Shown here: in pieces, positions 1 through 7,400 of the stretch
Layout of the letters: each line of letters starts with the position of its first letter
Position numbering within the stretch: position 1 is the stretch's first letter
Origin: an uncultured bacterium
Lineage (GTDB): Bacteria; Hydrogenedentota; Hydrogenedentia; Hydrogenedentales; JAEUWI01
DNA: 7,626 bases
Assembly (NCBI GenBank): GCA_937895305.1
Contig: CALAXS010000051.1
Coordinates: forward strand, 1-7,626
Reading direction: 5' to 3'
Program-made: the position numbers and the translations under genes
The notes under the pieces: model-generated
Told to the model about the DNA's origin: nothing
What the model saw: only the letters and a program-made list of their open reading frames with translations
The model's database searches: none

Positions 1-206
1 AACATTGGGAGGAATAAATAAATTCCCTTAAATACAAATCACACCACTAGCTTGGTCCTAACGACACAACATCGGGACAGGCAAACACCAACCAGCAACG
101 ACCTTTATTTCAATTTCCCTATCGCGGTACAATACGTGTTCATTGCCCTCATCGGGCATACTGAGTTCCCCCAACATCTATCTATTCCATGCAGGAGAGT
201 GCATCT
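1..206. other. Non-coding leader upstream of cysS
   Basis: No convincing gene lies here. An open frame that starts at 52 only continues by running through cysS in the wrong frame. A TACAAT hexamer at 128-133 resembles a -10 box, but the best-spaced -35 candidate (TTATTT, 105-110) is poor. A short inverted repeat (TGCCC 144-148, GGGCA 154-158, 5-nt loop) could form a weak hairpin in the leader. I see no T-box or other riboswitch architecture. The cysS promoter probably lies here, but I cannot place it firmly. Confidence 0.5.
193..199 (+). promoter_or_regulatory. Ribosome binding site of cysS
   Basis: AGGAGAG lies 7 nt before the ATG at 207, a near-ideal Shine-Dalgarno position. It sits inside the six codons that would be added by starting at the earlier in-frame ATG (189). 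It therefore decides the start in favour of 207. Confidence 0.8.
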
Positions 207-1607
207 ATGGCGCTGCGTTTTCAAAATTCAATGTCCCGCAGTAAAGAGGAATTCGTTCCGCTGGAAGACGGTAAAGTGGGCCTCTACACCTGTGGCCCCA
301 CCATCTACAACTACGCCCACATCGGTAATTTCCGCGCCTACATCTTTGAAGATCTGCTCAAGCGCTATCTTCAATACCGGGGCTATGTCGTAAAACACAT
401 CATGAACCTCACCGATGTAGAGGACAAGCTCATACGTACCTGTCGCGAGACGGGCGAGTCGTTGAAGTCAATCACAGAGAAGTATGCAGCAGCTTTTTTT
501 GAAGACCTGGATACGTTGGGAATCGTTCGAGCAGAAGCCTATCCGGCCGCCACGGATCACATCCCCGAGATGATTAAACTCATCAAACAACTTCGTGAGA
601 ACGGTCACACCTACGAAGACAACGGTTCCATCTACTTCAAGATTAGCTCTTACGAAGAGTATGGCAAGCTGAGCCACATGGACCTGGAACAGTTGCAGGC
701 CGGGGGCAGTGGACGCGTGGACTCGGATGAATATGAATCGGACGATGCCCGTGACTTCGCCCTGTGGAAGGCCTATACCGAGGAAGACGGCGATGTGTTC
801 TGGGAAACAGAACTGGGAAAGGGGCGTCCCGGCTGGCACATTGAATGCTCCGCCATGGCCATGAAATTCCTGGGCGAGAGCTTCGACATTCACTGCGGTG
901 GTGTGGACAACCTCTTCCCCCACCATGAAAATGAAATTGCCCAATCTGAATGTGCCTGTGGCAAGCAGTTTGTAAAATACTGGATGCATTGCGCCCACCT
1001 CGTGGTGGATGGCAAGAAAATGTCCAAGTCTCTGGGGAACTTCTATACCCTCCGCGACCTCGTGGACGGCAAGGGCATCGACCCCATGGCCATCCGCTGG
1101 GTCCTTGTTGCCACCCATTATCGGCAGCCCAACAACTTTGCCTTTGACGCGGTGGAAGCCGCAGTCAAGTCGCTACAGCGCATCAAGGATTTCCGCATAC
1201 GTCTCGGTGAAGTCAAAGGAAATGGGACCGACCTCAGTGAAAGCATCCAGTCCTGTCGTGAAGCCTTTATCCATGCACTGGATGATGACCTCAACATCTC
1301 GGGCGGTATCGGTGCTATCTTCGATTTTATTCGCGACGTGAACAAGCAACTGGAAGATGATGCGGTGGGTGAATCCGGCGCACAAGCTGCAGTAGCACTG
1401 CTGGATGAACTGGATGCGGTAACGGGCTTATTTTCCCCCTCCATTGAAGACGATGTGCCCGAAGAAATCTGGAACATGGTTCTGGCGCGCCAGGAAGCAC
1501 GGCGCAACAAGGACTTTGCCAAGTCCGACGAAATCCGTGACGCGCTGTTGGCGGAGGGTTGGATTCTGGAAGACACTGCAGAAGGTCCACGGGTAAAACG
1601 CAACTAG
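207..1607 (+). CDS. cysS: Cysteinyl-tRNA synthetase (CysRS)
   Basis: Cytoplasmic class I aminoacyl-tRNA synthetase that joins cysteine to tRNA-Cys using ATP. The 466-residue product is close to the E. coli length of about 461. The N-terminal catalytic fold shows the VGLYTCGPTIYN block (residues 24-35), the HIGN form of the HIGH signature at 38-41, and KMSKS at 271-275. The zinc ligands expected from E. coli CysRS are present: C29, C214 (in WHIECSAM), H239 and E243 (in FPHHENE). The C-terminal part (about 310-466) matches the helical anticodon-binding region, including the conserved ARR-x-KDFAKSDEIRD-x-L stretch. The start at 207 is preferred over the in-frame ATG at 189 because of the ribosome binding site at 193-199. 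The frame is intact. hemL follows after 11 nt, so the two are probably cotranscribed. Identification rests on motifs and overall family resemblance and is very secure. Confidence 0.98.
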   Translation: MALRFQNSMSRSKEEFVPLEDGKVGLYTCGPTIYNYAHIGNFRAYIFEDLLKRYLQYRGYVVKHIMNLTDVEDKLIRTCRETGESLKSITEKYAAAFFEDLDTLGIVRAEAYPAATDHIPEMIKLIKQLRENGHTYEDNGSIYFKISSYEEYGKLSHMDLEQLQAGGSGRVDSDEYESDDARDFALWKAYTEEDGDVFWETELGKGRPGWHIECSAMAMKFLGESFDIHCGGVDNLFPHHENEIAQSECACGKQFVKYWMHCAHLVVDGKKMSKSLGNFYTLRDLVDGKGIDPMAIRWVLVATHYRQPNNFAFDAVEAAVKSLQRIKDFRIRLGEVKGNGTDLSESIQSCREAFIHALDDDLNISGGIGAIFDFIRDVNKQLEDDAVGESGAQAAVALLDELDAVTGLFSPSIEDDVPEEIWNMVLARQEARRNKDFAKSDEIRDALLAEGWILEDTAEGPRVKRN

Positions 1608-1610
1608 GGG
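1606..1610 (+). promoter_or_regulatory. Ribosome binding site of hemL, overlapping the cysS stop
   Basis: AGGGG begins within the cysS TAG stop codon (1605-1607) and lies 8 nt before the hemL ATG at 1619. A ribosome terminating on cysS would be positioned on this site, consistent with translational coupling, which is inferred. Confidence 0.65.
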
Positions 1611-1618
1611 TATAAGAT

Positions 1619-2902
1619 ATGGATCGCACACAATCCGAAAAGCTTTGGGAACAGGCCAACAAGACCTTGGTAGGTGGGGTGAACAGCCCGGTACGCGCTT
1701 TTAAGGGTGTAGGTGGTAACCCCTTCTTTGTTCAGTCCGGCGCAGGCGCCCACATCACCGATGCCGATGGTAATAAAATCATCGACTACGTCCTCTCCTG
1801 GGGTCCCCTCGTCCTCGGTCACGCCCACCCTGAAGTGGTGGAAGCGGTTACTAAGGCCCTTGAAAAAGGTGCCAGCTTTGGCATCCCCACAGAAGCCGAA
1901 ATTTTGCTTGCGGAAAAGATTTGTGCCCTTGTCCCATCCATCGAAAAGGTACGCCTCGTCAATAGCGGCACCGAAGCCACCATGAGCGCCATTCGCCTGG
2001 CCCGTGGTTTTACAGGCCGCGACCTCGTCGTAAAAATCGAGGGGTGCTATCACGGTCATGTGGATTGTTTACTGGTGAAGGCGGGAAGTGGCCTCACGAC
2101 GTTAGGCACACCCACCAGTCCTGGCATCCCGGAATCCCACGCGGCATCCACGCTCACGGTGCCCTACAATGACCTCGATGCCATGGCGGAAATCTTCAAG
2201 GCCCACGGCGACAACATCGCCTGCCTTATCATTGAGCCGCTCCCCGGTAATATGGGCGTCATCCTTCCCGAACCCGGCTACCTGGAAGGCCTGCGCAGCC
2301 TCACCGGGCAACACCAGTCCTTACTCATCTTCGACGAAGTCATGTCCGGTTTTCGTGCCAGCCTTGGTGGTGCCCAGGCGAAATTTGGCGTGAAGCCCGA
2401 CCTGACAACCCTGGGTAAAGTCATTGGTGGCGGCCTGCCCGTAGGGGCCTATGGCGGTCGTGCCGACATCATGCAACATCTTTCCCCAGAGGGCCCGGTC
2501 TATCAGGCAGGGACGTTGGCCGGGAATCCATTGGCAACCGCAGCAGGTATCAGCACCCTCGACATCCTCGCCCGACCCGGTGTCATTGATGCTATGGAAG
2601 GGCAGATGACGAAGCTGGGTGCAGGCCTGGGTTCTATCGCACAAGAGGCAGGCATCCCGGTCTACCAGACACAGGTGGGCACCATGGGCTGCATGTTCTT
2701 TAATGAGAATCCCGTGCGGAATTATGAAGACGCGACGACTTCGGACACGGATCGCTACGCGAAATATTTCTGGTCCATGCTGGAGAATGGCGTGTACTTT
2801 GCGCCGTCACAGTATGAAGCGGGCTTTATGAGTAGTGCTCATGACGATGCGATTATTGACCAAACGCTGGACGCGGCACGCAAGGCCTTCGCCAAGCTAT
2901 AG
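1619..2902 (+). CDS. hemL: Glutamate-1-semialdehyde 2,1-aminomutase
   Basis: PLP-dependent class III aminotransferase-fold enzyme of the cytoplasm. It converts glutamate-1-semialdehyde to 5-aminolevulinate, the last step of the C5 route into haem and other tetrapyrroles. Its 427 residues match the family length. Visible signatures include the N-terminal VGGVNSPVRAF (residues 18-28), NSGTEATMSAIRLAR (115-129), CYHGH (143-147), IIEPLPGNMG (204-213), FDEVMSGFR (238-246, D239 expected to bind the PLP ring nitrogen), and TTLGKVIGGGLPVGAYGG (263-280), where K267 is the expected Schiff-base lysine. The GTLAGNPLA and PVRNYEDA stretches and a C-terminal PSQYEAGFMSSAH block are also typical of GSA aminomutase. 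This separates it from other class III aminotransferases. It follows cysS by 11 nt. Its last bases (from 2817) recur as a diverged partial copy at 3141-3236. The partner hemA is not in the window. Confidence 0.98.
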   Translation: MDRTQSEKLWEQANKTLVGGVNSPVRAFKGVGGNPFFVQSGAGAHITDADGNKIIDYVLSWGPLVLGHAHPEVVEAVTKALEKGASFGIPTEAEILLAEKICALVPSIEKVRLVNSGTEATMSAIRLARGFTGRDLVVKIEGCYHGHVDCLLVKAGSGLTTLGTPTSPGIPESHAASTLTVPYNDLDAMAEIFKAHGDNIACLIIEPLPGNMGVILPEPGYLEGLRSLTGQHQSLLIFDEVMSGFRASLGGAQAKFGVKPDLTTLGKVIGGGLPVGAYGGRADIMQHLSPEGPVYQAGTLAGNPLATAAGISTLDILARPGVIDAMEGQMTKLGAGLGSIAQEAGIPVYQTQVGTMGCMFFNENPVRNYEDATTSDTDRYAKYFWSMLENGVYFAPSQYEAGFMSSAHDDAIIDQTLDAARKAFAKL

Positions 2903-2912
2903 GCCGGATTAG
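2817..2912 (+). repeat. Direct repeat, copy A (3' end of intact hemL)
   Basis: This 96-nt segment covers the final codons of hemL, the stop and 10 nt beyond. It matches 3141-3236 at a constant offset of 324 nt with 6 mismatches and no gaps (90 of 96 identical). Similarity stops abruptly on both sides. The copies are separated by 228 nt carrying palindromic repeats. Confidence 0.95.
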
Positions 2913-2998
2913 CGAATTTTCAAAATAATGGTAGCTACGCCACCTACCCGTCAGTGTGAGCCGAGAGGATGAGGTGCGACAATCTTTTTTCTCTTGTC

Positions 2999-3018
2999 AT
3001 TCCTGCGGAGGCAGGAAT
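2999..3018. repeat. Palindromic repeat (REP-like hairpin), 8-bp stem
   Basis: ATTCCTGC (2999-3006) pairs perfectly with GCAGGAAT (3011-3018) around a GGAG loop. From general knowledge, ATTCC-type palindromes of this form are scattered as short dispersed extragenic repeats in many bacteria. It is seen only once in this window, so its dispersed nature is inferred. Confidence 0.7.
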
Positions 3019-3088
3019 CTCCACATCAGCATGCTTAACCCAAACCGGGAGTGAAGTTGTAGTATTTCAGGGCTACTGATACTGTTTT

Positions 3089-3105
3089 CCGTAGCAGTGC
3101 TACGG
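3089..3105. repeat. Palindromic hairpin, 7-bp stem, triloop
   Basis: CCGTAGC (3089-3095) pairs with GCTACGG (3099-3105) around AGT; the A and T of the loop could also pair. It is the first of two closely spaced hairpins sharing an AGC-WCT-GCT core when read on the minus strand. Confidence 0.7.
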
Positions 3106-3113
3106 GATATGCA

Positions 3114-3134
3114 TTCCCAAGCAGAGCTTGGGAA
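3114..3134. repeat. Palindromic hairpin, 9-bp stem, triloop
   Basis: TTCCCAAGC (3114-3122) pairs perfectly with GCTTGGGAA (3126-3134) around AGA. It lies 8 nt after the 3089-3105 hairpin and 6 nt before the start of the duplicated hemL tail. On the minus strand it reads as the TTCCCAAGC-TCT-GCTTGGGAA type, which I recall as a common dispersed palindrome in several phyla. That is a recollection, not a search result. Confidence 0.75.
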
Positions 3135-3140
3135 CGAGCA

Positions 3141-3236
3141 AAGCGGGCTTCATGAGTAGTGCCCATGACGATGCGATTATCGACCAAACGCTGGACGCGG
3201 CACGCAAGGCCTTCGCCACGCTCTAGGCCCGATTAG
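3141..3236 (+). pseudogene. hemL (fragment): Truncated duplicate of the hemL 3' end (direct repeat, copy B)
   Basis: This fragment retains the last 27-28 codons of hemL in frame, ending at TAG (3224-3226), plus 10 further nt. Compared with copy A it has five coding differences and one after the stop. Four of the five coding changes are synonymous third-position changes (at 3151, 3163, 3181 and 3223). The fifth (3219) changes the penultimate Lys to Thr. All six place C in copy B. Upstream similarity ends at 3141 and nothing else of hemL is present, so it cannot encode an enzyme. An ATG at 3152 could open a 24-codon frame, but no ribosome binding site supports it. It is either the remnant of an older hemL, a partial duplication, or an assembly join of two strain variants. 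Confidence 0.85.
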
Positions 3237-4339
3237 ATACGGTCGACGCGCCAGAAAAAGAACAGCCCGGCAACGACAAGCACCAGGTTGGGAATCTGCG
3301 CCAAACCGATGTTTGCATACAGTCCCAACAAAGGCTCCGGTTCCACGCTCTTCCGCAAGATGAAGTATCCGCCGATGATGATTAATCCGCTCAGGAATGT
3401 GAAGGCCCGTCCACTCTTGCGACTTCGTGCGCCTATGGGGGCAGCGATAATACTCACTGCGAGACACATGAGCGGAAAGGCAAAACGCTCCGCAATTTCT
3501 ATACGCACCTTGCGCAGCTCCGTATAGGCAGATATGGCCCCGGTCTGCATGAACAGCGTATTGTTTTTCTTCTCTGCCACCAGCAATGTGCTCAGGGTTT
3601 TTCCATACCGTGCTGTGAGGGGTGCCTGGGGCTGAAGCGACGGAATACGCTCGCGCATAGTGGGGAAGGCCACCTTGGTATTCATATCTGCGGGTACAAT
3701 GTACCCTTCTTCCAGCACCAGCCACGACCCATCTGCACCATGCTCAACATGGGCACTGTCGGCGTAATAGGCATCCGCCTCCCCATTCTCCCCCGGATTC
3801 AGGATTACAATATCACGCAGGGCATTATTCTCGTCCCGCTCCCCGATAAAGACATGCCAATCGCCGTACTTGTGCATCACGCCCGTGGGCAACATATCCA
3901 GACCGATTCGCATGGGCAGGTCGCTGGCCACCAACTGGCTTAGATTGCGCCAGGCCCAGGGCTGAATCTGGTCCTGTACGATAAAGACGCCACCACTGAG
4001 CATGGCCCCGACAAAAACAACGGGTAAGGCTATACGTTTCAGGGGGATACCCGCTGCCTTCATGGCGATAAGCTCGCTGTGATCCGCCAGTCGGCTAAAA
4101 GTGAGCAGGATACCCAGCAAATAGGTGATGGGAAAAATAAAGCCCAGCAAGGTGGGGAGGATAAATGCAGAGATACGACCCACATCCAGCATATTGAGCT
4201 GAGCAATAGGGGTCCGCGCCTGAAGCAGGTTTATTTGCTCTTGCACACCACCACCCACCAGCAGCAGGCTGATAGCCGCAGCAGCGAGCAGCGTGGGGAT
4301 TGCAATTTGCTTGAATATGTAACGGTGTATAAGACCCAT
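3233..4339 (-). CDS. LptF/LptG family LPS export permease (YjgP/YjgQ)
   Basis: Inner-membrane permease subunit that, in known systems, pairs with its paralogue and the LptB2 ATPase to extract LPS and pass it to LptC/LptA for transport to the outer membrane. The 368-residue protein has the family layout. Three N-terminal membrane segments (about residues 8-31, 56-81, 103-122) are followed by a periplasmic beta-rich domain (about 125-270) and three C-terminal segments (about 286-304, 311-328, 338-363). Family hallmarks are the cytoplasmic coupling-helix stretch RLADHSELIAMKAAGIPLKR (83-102), the AERFAFPLMCLA entry to the fourth segment, and a C-terminal IPNLVLV segment. I cannot say whether it is LptF or LptG, and its partner is not in view. 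There is no clear ribosome binding site before the ATG, and no in-frame alternative start for about 100 nt upstream. It converges on hemL, and its stop lies inside the duplicated hemL tail. Confidence 0.93.
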   Translation of the reverse strand: MGLIHRYIFKQIAIPTLLAAAAISLLLVGGGVQEQINLLQARTPIAQLNMLDVGRISAFILPTLLGFIFPITYLLGILLTFSRLADHSELIAMKAAGIPLKRIALPVVFVGAMLSGGVFIVQDQIQPWAWRNLSQLVASDLPMRIGLDMLPTGVMHKYGDWHVFIGERDENNALRDIVILNPGENGEADAYYADSAHVEHGADGSWLVLEEGYIVPADMNTKVAFPTMRERIPSLQPQAPLTARYGKTLSTLLVAEKKNNTLFMQTGAISAYTELRKVRIEIAERFAFPLMCLAVSIIAAPIGARSRKSGRAFTFLSGLIIIGGYFILRKSVEPEPLLGLYANIGLAQIPNLVLVVAGLFFFWRVDRI

Positions 4340-4455
4340 AGATGGCGGAAAGTATACCTGAATGTGGGGGCAGGTCGCACGGAATTTCCTGAAAACTTGG
4401 AAAATGGCATGGGATCGCGTAGTCTGTAGGACTGTTCAAGAAGAGGAATTTTTAA
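4340..4455. promoter_or_regulatory. Divergent intergenic region between permease and cytochrome genes
   Basis: These 116 nt must carry the outward signals for both genes unless transcription enters from elsewhere. On the minus strand, TATACT (4356 to 4351) is a good -10 match but has no good -35. It would start transcription only about 5 nt before the permease ATG. On the plus strand, TTGGAA (4397-4402) and TAGTCT (4420-4425) are separated by 17 nt and make a weak promoter candidate for the cytochrome gene. Both are inspection-level calls. Confidence 0.3.
4443..4448 (+). promoter_or_regulatory. Ribosome binding site of the cytochrome gene
   Basis: GAGGAA lies 7 nt before the GTG at 4456. An in-frame TAA at 4453-4455 immediately precedes that GTG, so no earlier start is possible. 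The next in-frame ATG (4501) has no comparable site and would cut away half of the signal peptide. Confidence 0.75.
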
Positions 4456-7400
4456 GTGAGTGCTCTATTAAAATCGACTTTTTTTTCTGGCCTCGTGGTC
4501 ATGATTTCGCTGGTGCCTCCCTTGGCACTGGGTTCTGAACTGGATGAAGCGTCGTTGACGTTTTTTGAGACACAGGTACGACCCATACTGGCGGAGCATT
4601 GTTTCAAATGTCACGGTCCTGAAAAGCAGAAGGGCGAATTACGCCTGGACCACATCGACTACATCCTCAAGGGTGGCGATACTGGCCCGGCACTTATAGC
4701 TGGGGATGCTGAAGCAAGCAAGCTTGTTGAAGCCATTCGCTACGAAAATGTAGATTTCGAGATGCCCCCCAAAAACAAACTGCCGGATTCGGCTATTGCC
4801 ACATTAACCCGGTGGGTGACCCTGGGTGCGCCCTGGCCGGAAGAAGCCCTGCCCGGTGGTAAAACATCCGAGAAAAAGCCTTTTGACCTGGCTGCCAGAA
4901 AAGAAAAACACTGGGCCTGGCAACCCGTTCACGACGTATCCGTTCCCGAGGTCGCCAATCCTGCCTGGGGAGAAAACAGCATTGACCAATTTATCCTGGC
5001 AAAGCTGGAACAGGCCGGGCTTTCCCCGGCAGCAGAAGCCGACCGGGGTGTCCTCATCCGTCGGGTCTACTTTGATCTCATCGGCCTCCCCCCCACATCC
5101 GAAGAAATTGATGCCTTTATTGCTGATACTAACCCGGGTGCCTATGAAGCCATGGTGGACCGTTTGCTTGCGTCGCCTGGATTCGGTGAACGGTGGGCCC
5201 GCCACTGGCTTGATCTGGTGCGCTATGCAGAGACCTTTGGCCATGAACAGGACTTCCCTGTGCGTCATGCCTGGCGCTATCGCGATTATGTAATCCGTGC
5301 CCTCAATGATGATGTGCCCTATGACCAGTTCGTGCGGGAGCACATCGCCGGGGACCAGCTGGAAAATCCGCGCATCCATCCTGAAGAGGGCTACAACGAA
5401 TCCATCCTCGCGACGGGGTTCTGGTTCATGCATCAGGCCACCCATGCCCCGGTAGACGTATTGCAGGACGACGCGGATCGTATTGATAACCAGATTGATG
5501 TGCTGGGCAAGGCGTTCCTCGGTATGACTGTGGCCTGTGCCCGTTGCCATGAACACAAGTTCGATGCCATATCGGAGCGCGACTATTATGCGCTTGCCGG
5601 TTACCTTCAAAGTTCCCGTCAGGATTTTGCCTATCTTGATCAGCATGGAAAAATCGAAAAGCAACGCGCTGACATCATGCAATTCATGGACGAAGGACGT
5701 ACAGAAATCCAGGGAGCTGCAAAAGAGCTTCCGGTCCGCGATGCCCGCATCGGGGATTATCTGGAAGCGACCCATGAAGTACTCCATGGCACCCGCCAAC
5801 CCGACGATGATAACGAAGGGCTACGGCCTGACATCCTGTTTTCCGATTTTGAGTCCGGTCACTTTGATTTGTGGCAGACCGAGGGCGATGCCTTTGGCGA
5901 TGCACCCCAGGGTGCCCATAAAAACCAGAAGGGTGTAAATAACTTTCAGGGCAAGCTCTTTGCCAATAGCTATAGTGGTAATGACAAGCATAAGGGCCAG
6001 GTGAACTCACCTGCGTTTATCATAGAGCGTCCCTTTATCACCTTTTACATTGGCGGTGGGAACCATGAAGGCGAAACCTGCATCAATCTCAACGTAAACG
6101 GAGAGACGGTCCTTAGTAAAACCGGGCGCAATAATGAGCATTTCTACTTTGAGTCCTGGGATGTGCGGCCCTATCTGGGTATGCGTGCGGAGATTGAGGT
6201 GGTGGATGCCCATGATGGTGACTGGGGTCATGTTATGGTGGACCACATTGTATTCAGCGAGAATGTATACCCCTGGCCCATAGCCCGCTCTCTCGCTTCC
6301 GTAGCAAGGGAACGGGACCTGGACGTGAACATTTTAAACCAGTGGCTCTGGGTTGCCCAGGATCAGGCAGCACGGGACGTGGACCATCCCCTCTATGCCT
6401 GGCGGGACATGGAATACGCTGCTAACGAAAAGAACGCGTTTAAAAAGCATCGCGATGCTTTAGTGAATCGCATAACCAAGAACGATGCACTGGCAGAGGG
6501 CGATGTGGTCTTTGAAACTTTTGATGATGGGGATTATGCGGGTTGGTATGCCGAAGGGCAGGCCTTTACCACAGCACCCAGTGGTGGCAACGACCTCGTT
6601 GTAGACCATCAACTCAAGGTCCCGCTCCAGGGCACCGCCCACAGTGGTCTCATAGCACGTAACTTGCAGGGTGTATTACGCTCAAAGACGTTTACCCTTT
6701 CCCACAACAATATCCACTTGAAACTCGCGGGGCAGGGTGCCCAGGTCCGGCTCGTGATTCAGGGCTACCAGTTACGCATTGATACAGGACTCCTCTTCGG
6801 CGGGACTCTCTTTGATGTGAATCACGGTGACCGTCTGCTCTGGCACAACATGTCCCAGGATCTGAGCAAGTTCAAGGGCAAAGAAGCCTACCTGGAATTT
6901 ATCGATGATGGGGATGGCTGGATTGCTGTCGATGAAATACGTTTTTCCAATGCTAACCCGCCTGCATTGGGTCATGATTTGGTTGCCCACCTCCTCAAGC
7001 CTGACGGAAGTAACTGGTGCAACTCGCGCAGTCGCCTGGCCAAGCGCTATGCCCTGGTTGCAAATGAAGCGGTGAATGCACTCGCCAATGGCACCATGGA
7101 CCGTACCCATCGCCCCCTGTTAAATTGGCTCTTGCAGCATAACCTCGTACCGTTGGGTGAGATCCAAACCGCCCTGAACCAATTCGTCCAGACCCATGAA
7201 GAAATGAATCAGCAACTCGCCAAACCAATACGAGCCCTGGCCATCACAGATGGTTCACCCGTAGATGCCTTCCGTTACGTCCGTGGTAATCACAAGACCC
7301 CTGCGGACCGGGTGCAACGTCATTTCCTGGAAGCCATCACCACCGACATGCATCCGGACTTTAGCGACTCCAGCGGCCGACTGGCCCTGGCGCAGGAGAT

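Larger units (their letters stand above)
2913..3140. other. Non-coding spacer between the two hemL-tail copies
   Basis: These 228 nt hold no supportable gene. They contain a T-rich run at 2984-2992 (including six consecutive T) and three perfect palindromes (2999-3018, 3089-3105, 3114-3134). The last two form a paired element that abuts copy B. The palindromes lack a following T-tract on either strand, so they do not look like canonical intrinsic terminators, although hairpins between converging genes can still slow polymerase or protect mRNA 3' ends. The segment looks like a dispersed-repeat hotspot inserted between hemL and the permease gene, which is inference. Confidence 0.6.

Noticed and set aside
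11..26. GGAAT/ATTCC inverted repeat near the window start as a terminator of an upstream gene
   Set aside because: The stem is only 5 bp and A+T-rich, with no T-tract and no visible upstream gene.
52..393. 113-residue open frame at the start of the window
   Set aside because: It overlaps the real cysS N-terminus in another frame, has no ribosome binding site and no recognisable protein character.
468..1118. 216-residue antisense frame within cysS
   Set aside because: It is a shadow of the conserved CysRS catalytic region with no independent start signal.
2930..2948. GGTAG/CTACC inverted repeat after hemL
   Set aside because: A 5-bp stem with a 9-nt loop and no T-tract is likely to occur by chance.
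2978..2998. GACAA/TTGTC inverted repeat around a T-rich run as a terminator for hemL
   Set aside because: The stem is only 5 bp with the T-run in the loop, which is not the layout of an intrinsic terminator.
3152..3226. Possible 24-codon small gene within the hemL remnant
   Set aside because: It reproduces the hemL C-terminus and has no ribosome binding site, so it is better explained as a gene fragment.
2903..3232. Insertion sequence or CRISPR in the repeat-bearing spacer
   Set aside because: There is no transposase frame, no terminal inverted repeats with target duplication, and the palindromes are not regularly spaced identical repeats.
4095..4439. 114-residue minus-strand frame at the 5' end of the permease gene
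   Set aside because: It overlaps the permease in another frame. Only the annotated frame has the membrane segments and family motifs.
4804..5799. Long 331-residue antisense frame within the cytochrome gene
   Set aside because: It lies wholly opposite the DUF1549 coding region, which has clear family motifs. The codon pattern of that gene explains the open antisense frame.
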